Below, piece by piece: positions 1-6,896 of a stretch of 7,458 nt of DNA. This DNA is from Campylobacterales bacterium (GTDB lineage: Bacteria > Campylobacterota > Campylobacteria > Campylobacterales > QNZT01): positions 1-7,458 of the forward strand of contig WGAE01000125.1 in the NCBI GenBank assembly GCA_015489185.1, in the 5' to 3' direction. The translations under genes were made by a program, and so were the position numbers. Under the pieces are notes generated by a model. It was given only the letters and a program-made list of their open reading frames with translations, searched no databases and was not told the origin of the DNA. The first letter of the stretch is position 1. Every line of letters begins with the position of its first letter.

Positions 1-66
1 CGCCTGGAATATCAGGGCTTCCTAATAAAATTATAAGTATCATTCCAGTAAAATCTAAACTATTTT

Positions 67-114
67 TATATCTGATATATAGTCTGATTTTGCTACGTCT
101 TCATGAAGTCGTAG
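67..114 (+). promoter_or_regulatory. Candidate promoter and palindromic operator upstream of the pump operon
   Basis: The sequence TG-A-TATATA at 73-81 fits an extended -10 box. No convincing -35 hexamer lies 16-18 bases upstream, which is usual for the Campylobacterota housekeeping sigma factor. Just downstream, 93-114 is a near-perfect palindrome: left arm CTACGTCTTCA, right arm TGAAGTCGTAG, no spacer, and a single mismatched pair (T98/T109). If transcription starts near 88, the palindrome would cover about +5 to +27, a usual place for a repressor. A smaller inverted repeat, TATATC-T-GATATA, lies at 67-79. The palindrome is seen directly; its role as an operator is inferred. Other weak -10-like boxes exist at 32-37 and 165-170, so the start site is not settled. 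Confidence 0.45.
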
Positions 115-197
115 TCAAGTGTATCGTCAAAGAGGTTTCACCAACGTCAAGGTACCTGTCCGGGTATAGAAAGAGGGAAAAAAGAACAGGAGATTTA

Positions 198-1643
198 ATG
201 AGACTGAAACATCTATGGTTCGCGGTTGTTTTTTGTGTATCGTTGTTTGCACAGGATAGTAACAGCAGCAAGCCGTATGTCAATTTGCCGCTGAAAAAGG
301 CGTTGCAGCTTGCAAATAAGCAAAATATAGAAATCGATATTGCGGAGTTCGACAGGCAGATTGCCAGACTCGGGGTAAAAATTGCACAGGGATATAATTA
401 CGGTAAATTGGATGCAACGGTGATGGGACTTCGCTCCAACGATGCCGGAAATGTATTCGGTTTTAAGCTTCAAAGCCGTGAAGCGACGTTTGGGGATTTC
501 GGATTCGACCAGTTTCTAAGCGGTTTCGGTCAGGCAATGATGAATCCTGACGGGACAATGGCCGATTTTCAGACATTTGCGCAAAATTTTGGCAATCCAC
601 AGGCGCAAAAGCAGTTGCTCGAAACCGTACCGGATAAACTCAATAACCCTGATCCCCGTAACCATTTTGATGTTAAAGTGCAGTATATGTTGCCGCTTTA
701 TACCGGATTTAAACTGAGTAACTACCGTAAAATTGCCGAAGATATGGCGAAGATGGCGAGATTGGATAAACAGAAGGTCGAAGCCCAAAAATCATTTGAG
801 ATTCGCAAGACCTACTATGATATTTCACTCCTGGATAAATTTGAAAAAGATCTTTCTACCATCAAAAACAATATTGAACAGTTACGCGAAGCGACGATTG
901 AGTTCAAAAAAGAGGGCTATGCGAAAAAGACCGACCTGATGGAGGTCGAATCGAAGCTCTCCAATGTCGAGAGGATGCTCTTTGAAGCACGCGCCAACAG
1001 AGAACTGGCGTACGATTTTCTCAGTTTTCTGCTCGATCACAAAGTCAAGTCGATCAAACATGTTTCACTCGATACGTTCGATTGTAAAATTCCGCTCAAA
1101 AATGTTCTCAAACGCAACCGTGACATTAAAAAAGCGGAGCTTGGGTATAAAATCCAAAACCGTATGGTTGACGTGACGAAATCGGCTTTTCAGCCTGAAG
1201 TAGGTGCGTTTGCCGAGTATGGCAGCAGTGACAATACCTTTCTGGGGCACTTTGGCGCACATGATCGCTATACCGTCGGTATACAGGCGAAGCTAAATAT
1301 TTTCAACGGTGGTTCAGACTACTATAAATTGCAACAGGAAAAGCTCAAGCGTCTGAAAGTCAAGCGTCAGGTCGAACTCGCGAAAAAGGGTATCGCGCTC
1401 AAATATAAAAAAATCACGACCGAGATTGCCAATGCGGACAAGCAGGTTGAGAGTCTCAAAAAAGAGCTCGAACTGGCACAGCAGATCTACTACAACTATC
1501 AGGAGCGTTACAAAGAGGGACTGGCGTCGATCAACGATGTTGTCATCAAACAGTCTGAACAGATCAAAAAATTGCTCTCACTGCTTAGAGTGCAAAATAT
1601 CAGAAACCAAAAAATTCTTGAAGTATATAGATTAGCATATTAG
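198..1643 (+). CDS. TolC-family outer-membrane efflux factor
   Basis: Outer-membrane channel of a tripartite efflux pump. It forms a trimeric beta-barrel and periplasmic alpha-tunnel through which the permease exports its substrate. The 481-residue protein has a signal peptide (about residues 1-18, ending SLFA before QDSN). It shows the internal duplication typical of TolC: barrel-strand segments at about 156-171 (FDVKVQYMLPLYTG) and 357-371 (RYTVGIQAKLNIFNG), each followed by long charged helices at about 172-278 and 373-478. The RYKEGLASINDVV stretch near 437-449 matches the family motif. Residues 84-155 form the Phe-, Asn- and Asp-rich region found in many bacterial OMFs. I chose ATG 198 because GGAG (189-192) precedes it and the signal peptide starts there. 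The same frame stays open back to the window edge, and a TTG at 90 would add a non-signal N-terminus. It is the first gene of the operon, 8 bases before the adaptor. Family certain; substrate unknown. Confidence 0.95.
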   Translation: MRLKHLWFAVVFCVSLFAQDSNSSKPYVNLPLKKALQLANKQNIEIDIAEFDRQIARLGVKIAQGYNYGKLDATVMGLRSNDAGNVFGFKLQSREATFGDFGFDQFLSGFGQAMMNPDGTMADFQTFAQNFGNPQAQKQLLETVPDKLNNPDPRNHFDVKVQYMLPLYTGFKLSNYRKIAEDMAKMARLDKQKVEAQKSFEIRKTYYDISLLDKFEKDLSTIKNNIEQLREATIEFKKEGYAKKTDLMEVESKLSNVERMLFEARANRELAYDFLSFLLDHKVKSIKHVSLDTFDCKIPLKNVLKRNRDIKKAELGYKIQNRMVDVTKSAFQPEVGAFAEYGSSDNTFLGHFGAHDRYTVGIQAKLNIFNGGSDYYKLQQEKLKRLKVKRQVELAKKGIALKYKKITTEIANADKQVESLKKELELAQQIYYNYQERYKEGLASINDVVIKQSEQIKKLLSLLRVQNIRNQKILEVYRLAY

Positions 1644-1651
1644 GAGAGAAG

Positions 1652-2446
1652 ATGAAAAGAGTACTTTTATTGACGGCAATGCTGGCAGCATATGCGTTTG
1701 CCGCGAAGCTGGAATTGTCCGGTACCGTGGTCTCAGATAACCGAAAAATGATTACGAGTCGTTATATGGGATTTGTCAAGCAGGTCAAAGTTGCGGAGGG
1801 GGATCGTGTCAAAAAAGGCGATCTGCTTTATGAGATTGACTCTAAAGAGATCGACAGTGCCAAGGCACAGGTAGAGCTGGCGATTCAGCAGGCAAACCTC
1901 TCGTTGCAGATGTATCTCAATCAGCATGCCAACGCACTTTTGAATCTGCAGAGAAACAGACGCCTAAGAGAGAAAGGAATTGTTTCGAAGGCGCAATTTG
2001 AAGGGATTCAACTTCAGGAAAAAAATTTGCGTGATATGGTTAAAATTGCCAGAAAACAGGTTGAACAGGCCAAGGCGAGACTCAAAGAGGTACTCAACCA
2101 GTACAACTATTTGAAGGTAAAGGCACCCAATGACGGTGTGATCGTCCAGAAGAATATTAATGAAGGTGAAATGGCGATGCCCGGCATGCCTGCGATGGTA
2201 CTGACGGATCTGAGTCGTCTGCGTATCGTTACGGACGTGTCGGAGAAAAATTTGCACTTTATCAAACTGGGGAAAAAAGTACATGTTGAAATCCCTTCGG
2301 TACATATCAGCAATGAAGGGAAAATCTCTGCGATTATCCCCAGTTCCAATCCGATGACCCATACGTTCAAGGTGAAAATATCCTTTGATAAAGAGGGAAA
2401 AATTGTCTATCCGGGGCTTTACAGCAAAGTCACCTTTGAAGAGTAG
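1652..2446 (+). CDS. Periplasmic adaptor (membrane fusion protein), HlyD/AcrA-type, RND pump subunit
   Basis: Periplasmic adaptor that bridges the RND permease and the TolC-type channel. At 264 residues it is short for the family (usually 350-400). It has a signal peptide (about 1-17, ending YAFA before AKLEL). The two lipoyl half-motifs are at about 36-64 (GFVKQVKVAEGDRVKKGDLL) and 152-185 (KVKAPNDGVIVQKNI, then MPGMP). Between them is an alpha-helical hairpin (about 65-150). The hairpin tip carries an exact RLS docking motif, R101-x3-L105-x6-S112, followed by KAQFE; in AcrA-like proteins this contacts TolC. A beta-barrel domain (about 188-262) ends in YPGLYSKVTF, and the protein stops there, so little or no C-terminal membrane-proximal segment is present. 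The ribosome-binding site overlaps the tolC stop (TAGGAGAG). The GTG of the next gene follows after 12 bases. It is paralogous to the minus-strand adaptor at 5979-6896. Confidence 0.93.
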   Translation: MKRVLLLTAMLAAYAFAAKLELSGTVVSDNRKMITSRYMGFVKQVKVAEGDRVKKGDLLYEIDSKEIDSAKAQVELAIQQANLSLQMYLNQHANALLNLQRNRRLREKGIVSKAQFEGIQLQEKNLRDMVKIARKQVEQAKARLKEVLNQYNYLKVKAPNDGVIVQKNINEGEMAMPGMPAMVLTDLSRLRIVTDVSEKNLHFIKLGKKVHVEIPSVHISNEGKISAIIPSSNPMTHTFKVKISFDKEGKIVYPGLYSKVTFEE

Positions 2447-2458
2447 AAAGGAGCCGAC

Positions 2459-4189
2459 GTGGCAGCAGAGAAAGAGAATCTTGAAGAAAAAGTAGCGAAG
2501 ATCAAAGTCACCGATGTCGCCGGTAAACTTGCCAAAGCGTTCATCTACAATCCGCTGACACCGATTCTGGCGGTTTTTCTGCTTGCGGTGGGGTATCTTT
2601 CTCTCGTGGTGATGCCGCGTGAAGAGGACCCTCAGATTGCGATCAGCGGCGGTACGATTATTGTCCCGCTTCCGGGTTCGACACCAGAAGAGATCGATAC
2701 AATCATCGTCAAACCGCTGGAGCGCAAACTGCGTGAGATTTCGGGGATCAAACATATCTACGGTATGGCGGCGGACAATGTGGGAATCGTCAATGTCATG
2801 TATCGCATCGGTGAGAACAGGGAAGATTCGAACCTCAAACTTTACGACAAAGTAATGCAAAATATGGATAAACTTCCCAAAGGTGCGATGAAACCGTTGA
2901 TCAAACCGTTTGATATTGATATCGACGTACCGATTTTAACGTTTGCGTTTTATTTGAAAGACGGATCGCCGCTGAACCGGGTTGATCTTTTCAAAGAGGT
3001 ACGAAAAATTCAGAACGACTTCAACGCTGTTGAAAATGTTTCCAAAACGACACTCAAAGGGGAACATAAAGAGCAGTACAATATCGAAGTCGATCTCTAT
3101 AAGCTTTCCGGCTATCACCTTTCGCTTGGACAGATTATGCAGGCGTTGCAGGCGCTTGCGGTACAAGTTCCCGATGTCAAAGGACGCACAAAAGATAACA
3201 AGCTCACAATTTTTGGTGTCAAAAACGCGATCAACAGTGTCGAAGATGTGAAAAATGTAATCGTTGCTTCTTACATGAACTCTCCGATCTATCTGAAAGA
3301 TGTCGCGACGGTGACAGATTCGTATGATATTCAAAACTATAAATCTGCAGAAATTCTGCTCAAACCAATGCCAAAAAATAAAGAGGAACTGGAAGCAATA
3401 AAAGAGGGTAAAGAGAAGCATGCGGCGTATGCCGGTTTTTCCGAAGATGTCAAAGCACCGACGAAAAAGGAGCAGATCACGCTGACGGTTTCGAAACTCA
3501 AAGGGACCAATGCTGTAACGGTGGCTGAAGGTGTACTTGAAGAGCTGGAGAAGAAGTATAAAGCGGAGCTGGAGTCCAAAGGAATCGGATATGTCGTCAC
3601 ACGTAACTATGGAGTGCGTGCCGATGAAGCAGTCAATGAATTGGTACATCATCTGATGATTACCATTTTGATTATCGCAGTGGTGCTTGTGATCGCACTG
3701 GGATGGAGAGAGTCGCTGATTGTTACGTTTACGGTACCGGCAATTCTGGCTGTAACGCTCTTTATCGCTTATTTGACCGGACAGACGATCAACCGGATTA
3801 CGCTCTTTGCCTTTCTGCTCAGTTTGGGTTTGCTTGTGGATGCGGCAATCATCGTCATCGAGAATATTCACAGACATATGCATGCGCATGACGCGGTCGA
3901 TCGTGAGAAGGATGAGATTATGATCACCGCGACGGATGAGATCGGTGCGCCGACCAACATCGCGACACTGGCGATTATTTTAACAATGGTCCCGATGGCG
4001 TTTGTCGGAGGTATGATGGGTGAATTTATGAAACCGATTCCCTATAATGTTCCTGTCGCGCTACTTGCATCGCTGGTTGTGGCGTATATTTTTACACCGT
4101 ATCTGGCGAACAAGATGCTCAAAAAACCGAAATTGCATCATCACCATCACCATTTTCAAAAAGAACATAAAGACGGGGAGAAGGCATGA
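2459..4189 (+). CDS. RND efflux permease, N-terminal half (TM1-6) of a split permease
   Basis: This 576-residue protein covers only the first repeat of an RND permease; full-length relatives exceed 1000 residues. TM1 is at about 29-51. The periplasmic porter and docking region spans about 52-395 (PREEDPQI, then GSTPEEIDTIIVKPLE). TM2-6 are at about 396-415, 418-439, 446-469, 500-520 and 527-550. TM4 holds the proton-relay motif LLVDAAIIVIENI with D461. The second Asp found in AcrB (D408) is Ala here, an arrangement that recalls CusA-type heavy-metal pumps. A Lys/Glu-rich stretch at 302-338 looks like an insertion in the periplasmic domain. The cytoplasmic side is histidine-rich: H471, H473, H475 and H477 after TM4, and six consecutive His at 560-565 in the tail after TM6. 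The start is GTG 2459, preceded by AAAGGAG (2447-2453). The stop overlaps the start of the second half as ATGA. It should act only in complex with the next gene product. Confidence 0.93.
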   Translation: MAAEKENLEEKVAKIKVTDVAGKLAKAFIYNPLTPILAVFLLAVGYLSLVVMPREEDPQIAISGGTIIVPLPGSTPEEIDTIIVKPLERKLREISGIKHIYGMAADNVGIVNVMYRIGENREDSNLKLYDKVMQNMDKLPKGAMKPLIKPFDIDIDVPILTFAFYLKDGSPLNRVDLFKEVRKIQNDFNAVENVSKTTLKGEHKEQYNIEVDLYKLSGYHLSLGQIMQALQALAVQVPDVKGRTKDNKLTIFGVKNAINSVEDVKNVIVASYMNSPIYLKDVATVTDSYDIQNYKSAEILLKPMPKNKEELEAIKEGKEKHAAYAGFSEDVKAPTKKEQITLTVSKLKGTNAVTVAEGVLEELEKKYKAELESKGIGYVVTRNYGVRADEAVNELVHHLMITILIIAVVLVIALGWRESLIVTFTVPAILAVTLFIAYLTGQTINRITLFAFLLSLGLLVDAAIIVIENIHRHMHAHDAVDREKDEIMITATDEIGAPTNIATLAIILTMVPMAFVGGMMGEFMKPIPYNVPVALLASLVVAYIFTPYLANKMLKKPKLHHHHHHFQKEHKDGEKA

Positions 4190-5856
4190 AGTGGCTCGAA
4201 AATTTTGTCTATAACGTAAACGGTGTTCGTAAAAAGCGGCTGATGGTCATTCTTTTGACGATGCTGGCACTGGCGGGTTCGGTAATGATGTTGCCGACGA
4301 AAATCGTCAAAGCGAAGATGTTACCCGGAAAAAGTGCGAATACTTTTTCCATTTATGTCGATGCCCCTTCAGGCAGTTCTATTGAACAAACACATCAGTT
4401 GACAGAATGTGTCATCGATATTCTCTCTCACGAAAAGGCGGTAGTCAACTCTGAAGTCTTTCTGGGGATGGGTGCACCGCTCGATTATGCGGGTCTTGTC
4501 AAAGGGTCGACGCTAAAACAGGGTGAAAATGTTGCAGAAATTGTTGTTAACCTGACCGATAAACATGAACGGGAAGAACCTTCCTATATGATGGTACACA
4601 GGTTGCGCCCTGTGATCAAGAAAAAGTGTGAATCGCTTCTGCCGGAGAGTAGTATCAAAATGATTGAGCAGCCGGCGGGACCACCGACGATGGCGGCAAT
4701 CGTTGTCGAAGTGTACGGGGAAAACTACGACTCCATTCAAAAAATGGCGAAACGTGTCAAGTCGATACTACAAAAGACACACAACCTGGTTGATGTTGAT
4801 ATCATGGAAGATGAAATTTATAGTAAATATGAGTTGATTGCCGATTCTGAAAAAGTTGCACGTTCAGGGGTTTCGCTCAAACAGCTCAACCAGATTCTTT
4901 ATCTGGCGTTCGAGGGGATGGCTGTTGCGGTCAAAAACTCGCAGCACTCTCCAGATCAGATTCCGCTCTTTTTGGTGCTGGATAAATCGAAACGCCTCGA
5001 TAACCGTTCCCGTGAAGCGCTCGATGCGAAGCTCTCCTCTTTGCGCCTGATGAACCAGAAAGGGATGATGGTACCGGTCAACGAACTGGTAAAGATCGTC
5101 GAAGTGAAAAACTCTCCGATCATCTTTTCCAAAGATTTACATAAAATGATCAACGTCATTGCCGAAACCGATCTGGAGTCACAGGTATATCCGTTGCTTG
5201 AGGCGCGTGATATGATGATGAAAGAGTTTTCCAAAGAGTTTAACGTAACCAAAGAGCCGGGTATGTCAACCTATATGTTCGATCTGCATCTGACCGATAA
5301 AAAGACAGGTGAACATTTTCTGCTTCGCTGGGACGGTGAGATGAAAGTTACCCTTGATACTTTCCGGGATCTCGGGGGTGCGTTTATCGCGGCGCTGGTG
5401 CTGATCTTTTTGTTGCTGGTGATTTACTATAAGAGTTTTGCAATCAGCGGGATTATTCTTGGGGGAAGTTTTCTTTCGATTATCGGGGTGATTATCGGGC
5501 ACTGGGTTGCGGATCTGGTAACGACCGATACCTTCTTCCTGACGGCGACTTCACTGATCGGATTTATCGCGTTGATGGGTATCAGTTCACGGAACTCACT
5601 ACTTCTGATCGATTTTACGAAAGCATTGATGGAAGAGAAAGGGATGGATAAACGCCGGGCGATCGCAGTCGCGACTGCGACACGTGCCAAACCGATTATG
5701 CTGACAGCGGTGGCGATTATTCTCGGTTCCGCACTGCTTGCGACCGACCCGATTTTCGGCGGTCTCGGTGTCGCACTTATCTCCGGTACGGTAGCTGCGG
5801 TTGTCGTTTCACTGCTTTTTGTGCCTGTCTTGATGTACAATACCAAATCGATTTGA
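4186..5856 (+). CDS. RND efflux permease, C-terminal half (TM7-12) of a split permease
   Basis: This 556-residue protein corresponds to the second repeat of an RND permease. TM7 is at about 18-37. The periplasmic region spans about 38-394, beginning KAKMLPGKSANTFSIYVDAPSGSS, a stretch conserved after TM7 in one RND subfamily. TM8-12 are at about 395-415, 418-438, 449-476, 500-520 and 524-549. In TM10, GISSRNSLLLIDF aligns with AcrB GLSAKNAILIVEF, so R469 sits where AcrB has the proton-relay Lys940. The ATG lies inside the preceding stop (ATGA, 4186-4189) and has its own ribosome-binding site GGGGAG (4175-4180). This is a proper start rather than an accidental frameshift remnant. The join falls in the cytoplasmic linker between TM6 and TM7, so topology is preserved. 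The two halves together total 1132 residues, slightly more than a normal permease. Translational coupling should keep them in equal amounts. Confidence 0.93.
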   Translation: MKWLENFVYNVNGVRKKRLMVILLTMLALAGSVMMLPTKIVKAKMLPGKSANTFSIYVDAPSGSSIEQTHQLTECVIDILSHEKAVVNSEVFLGMGAPLDYAGLVKGSTLKQGENVAEIVVNLTDKHEREEPSYMMVHRLRPVIKKKCESLLPESSIKMIEQPAGPPTMAAIVVEVYGENYDSIQKMAKRVKSILQKTHNLVDVDIMEDEIYSKYELIADSEKVARSGVSLKQLNQILYLAFEGMAVAVKNSQHSPDQIPLFLVLDKSKRLDNRSREALDAKLSSLRLMNQKGMMVPVNELVKIVEVKNSPIIFSKDLHKMINVIAETDLESQVYPLLEARDMMMKEFSKEFNVTKEPGMSTYMFDLHLTDKKTGEHFLLRWDGEMKVTLDTFRDLGGAFIAALVLIFLLLVIYYKSFAISGIILGGSFLSIIGVIIGHWVADLVTTDTFFLTATSLIGFIALMGISSRNSLLLIDFTKALMEEKGMDKRRAIAVATATRAKPIMLTAVAIILGSALLATDPIFGGLGVALISGTVAAVVVSLLFVPVLMYNTKSI

Positions 5857-5870
5857 TCTTTTTAGTAGAC

Positions 5871-5898
5871 CAGGGGAAGCGGTATTTCGCTTTCCCTG
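5871..5898. terminator. Hairpin after the pump operon, possible terminator without a U-tract
   Basis: An 11-bp stem (5871-5881 with 5888-5898, one G-U wobble at 5876/5893) encloses a 6-base loop and starts 14 bases after the stop of the second permease half. No clean T-run follows it on the plus strand; the downstream DNA is merely AT-rich. It probably ends or stabilises the pump mRNA, but it is not a textbook intrinsic terminator. Confidence 0.5.
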
Positions 5899-5952
5899 AT
5901 AATATTCATAACTTTTATATATAATTTACAATATCTGTATTTGTTATTATTC

Positions 5953-5977
5953 TCATAAGCACGCGAAGTGCTTATGA
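5953..5977. terminator. Hairpin after the cytochrome-adaptor operon, possible bidirectional terminator
   Basis: A perfect 10-bp stem, TCATAAGCAC paired with GTGCTTATGA, encloses a 5-base loop (GCGAA on plus, TTCGC on minus). It begins one base beyond the TAA stop of the minus-strand adaptor. T-tracts are weak on both strands (only ATTT on plus). Its place between converging genes suggests it ends the minus-strand transcript and may also stop read-through from the pump operon. Confidence 0.5.
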
Positions 5978-5978
5978 T

Positions 5979-6896
5979 TTAGTCGAGTTTTAGTGGGTGT
6001 AGTCTATTTTTTTCAGACTCGTTTTGAAGTGTTTTATTCGTGTCGTTGTGTTCTCTGGTGACACTGAAATGTTCCGGTACTTTTTCGGTATCGACAATGA
6101 CTTTCGCATACATACCGGGATAGATATTTGCCCCTTTTTTATCGAAGGTGACTCGCATTTTGATTTTGTGTGTCATCGGGTTGGCATCGGGGATGATCGC
6201 ATCGACGATGCCGGTTGTGCGAAATCCGAGCGCATCAATGATTACATCAACTTTTTGGCCGACTTCGACAACTTTAAGGCTGCTTGCCGGAATAGAAAGA
6301 TCGATCGCCAGATCCTCGGTATCGACCATCATGATGGTCAGCATACCCGGCATGACCATATCACCCTCTTTGATATTTTTCATGACGATGACACCGTCGG
6401 CAGGCGCTTTCATTTTCAGGTAGTTATAGACCGAAGCGAGCTGTTTGACTTTGATGGCTGCCTGTTTGACCATGACGCGTGCCGCTTCGAGCATTGTTTT
6501 GGCATTTTCCGCCTGTTCTTCAAGATCATCCAGATCACCGAATATTTTGTTCGTTTTCGATTTTTCATGCAGGCGTTTGCGCTTTTTGTTCAATATGCGC
6601 AAGCGTTTTTTCCAAAACTCCAGTACCGTCTGTGACTGTTCAAGCATCAGGTCCGCCTGTGATTTGAGTATATCAAATTCGGCAGATTCAAGCTCGTAGA
6701 GGTTGTCTTCACGTTTAACTTTTTGTCCAAGTTTTACGTAAACATGTTTGACATACCCCATAAAACGGCTTCCGATCATCTTTTGCCCGTTGGAGATGAC
6801 GGTGCCGGGCAGCACGATTCTGGTTGCGTGCAGATTGCTGAGCGACAAAATCAGCAATGCGCCCGCCAATAATTTATATTTATATTTCGTTTTCAT
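5979..6896 (-). CDS. Second periplasmic adaptor (HlyD/AcrA-type), paralogue of the pump adaptor
   Basis: A 305-residue periplasmic adaptor with a signal peptide (about 1-24, ending SNLHA before TRIVLPG). Lipoyl half-motifs are at about 44-70 (RFMGYVKHVYVKLGQKV) and 158-191 (YLKMKAPADGVIVMKNI, then MPGM). A helical hairpin spans about 71-157, and a beta-barrel about 195-268 ends in NIYPGMYAKV. It shares long stretches with the adaptor at 1652-2446, for example KMI-SR-MGYVK, KAPxDGVIVxKNIxEGxMxMPGM and IIPxxNPMTHxxK, so the two are duplicates. Two differences stand out. The RLS docking triad is degenerate (K105, L109, N116), with about two extra residues at the hairpin tip. A hydrophilic tail of about 37 residues (269-305) follows the barrel. 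AGGAG lies only one base before the ATG, and an in-frame stop just upstream excludes an earlier start. It follows the cytochrome gene after 17 bases in one operon. No permease gene accompanies it, so it probably serves the convergent pump; this is inferred. Confidence 0.92.
   Translation of the reverse strand: MKTKYKYKLLAGALLILSLSNLHATRIVLPGTVISNGQKMIGSRFMGYVKHVYVKLGQKVKREDNLYELESAEFDILKSQADLMLEQSQTVLEFWKKRLRILNKKRKRLHEKSKTNKIFGDLDDLEEQAENAKTMLEAARVMVKQAAIKVKQLASVYNYLKMKAPADGVIVMKNIKEGDMVMPGMLTIMMVDTEDLAIDLSIPASSLKVVEVGQKVDVIIDALGFRTTGIVDAIIPDANPMTHKIKMRVTFDKKGANIYPGMYAKVIVDTEKVPEHFSVTREHNDTNKTLQNESEKNRLHPLKLD

Noticed and set aside
1..43. Short open fragments at the left edge: a minus-strand ATG at 43 reading MILIILLGSPDIPG off the window, and a plus-strand tail ending at 36.
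   Set aside because: Too short to judge. The minus-strand start has only a GGA touching the ATG, and the plus-strand reading is equally plausible. Neither can be supported without sequence to the left.
90..197. N-terminal extension of the TolC-family gene from TTG 90.
   Set aside because: No ribosome-binding site at 90, and the signal peptide begins at ATG 198 with GGAG in front. The frame is open to the window edge only by chance.
1964..3889. Long minus-strand frames at 1964-2860 (298 codons) and 2936-3889 (317 codons).
   Set aside because: They lie opposite clearly real adaptor and permease genes, have no recognisable domain, and their His/Arg/Phe/Asp-rich composition is typical of antisense shadows.
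4136..4153. Hexahistidine as a sign of cloning-vector or tag contamination.
   Set aside because: The tract is flanked by native permease sequence, is followed by 11 more residues, overlaps the next native gene, and no vector sequence is visible.
4186..4189. Sequencing frameshift as the cause of the split permease.
   Set aside because: The first half has a native-looking hydrophilic tail, the second half has a proper ribosome-binding site and start, and no homopolymer sits at the junction. Not fully excluded without reads.
5427..5846. Minus-strand frame of 139 codons opposite the end of the permease.
   Set aside because: Antisense to TM8-12; low-complexity Ile/Ala/Thr/Ser content comes from the complement of membrane-segment codons.
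5920..5925. Perfect TATAAT on the plus strand in the convergent gap, suggesting a small RNA through the hairpin at 5953-5977.
   Set aside because: The surrounding DNA is almost pure A/T, there is no -35, and no T-run follows the hairpin. A chance match is likely.
6024..6635. Plus-strand frame of 203 codons inside the second adaptor.
   Set aside because: Opposite a well-supported adaptor gene; Phe/Asp/His-rich shadow with no signal or domain.
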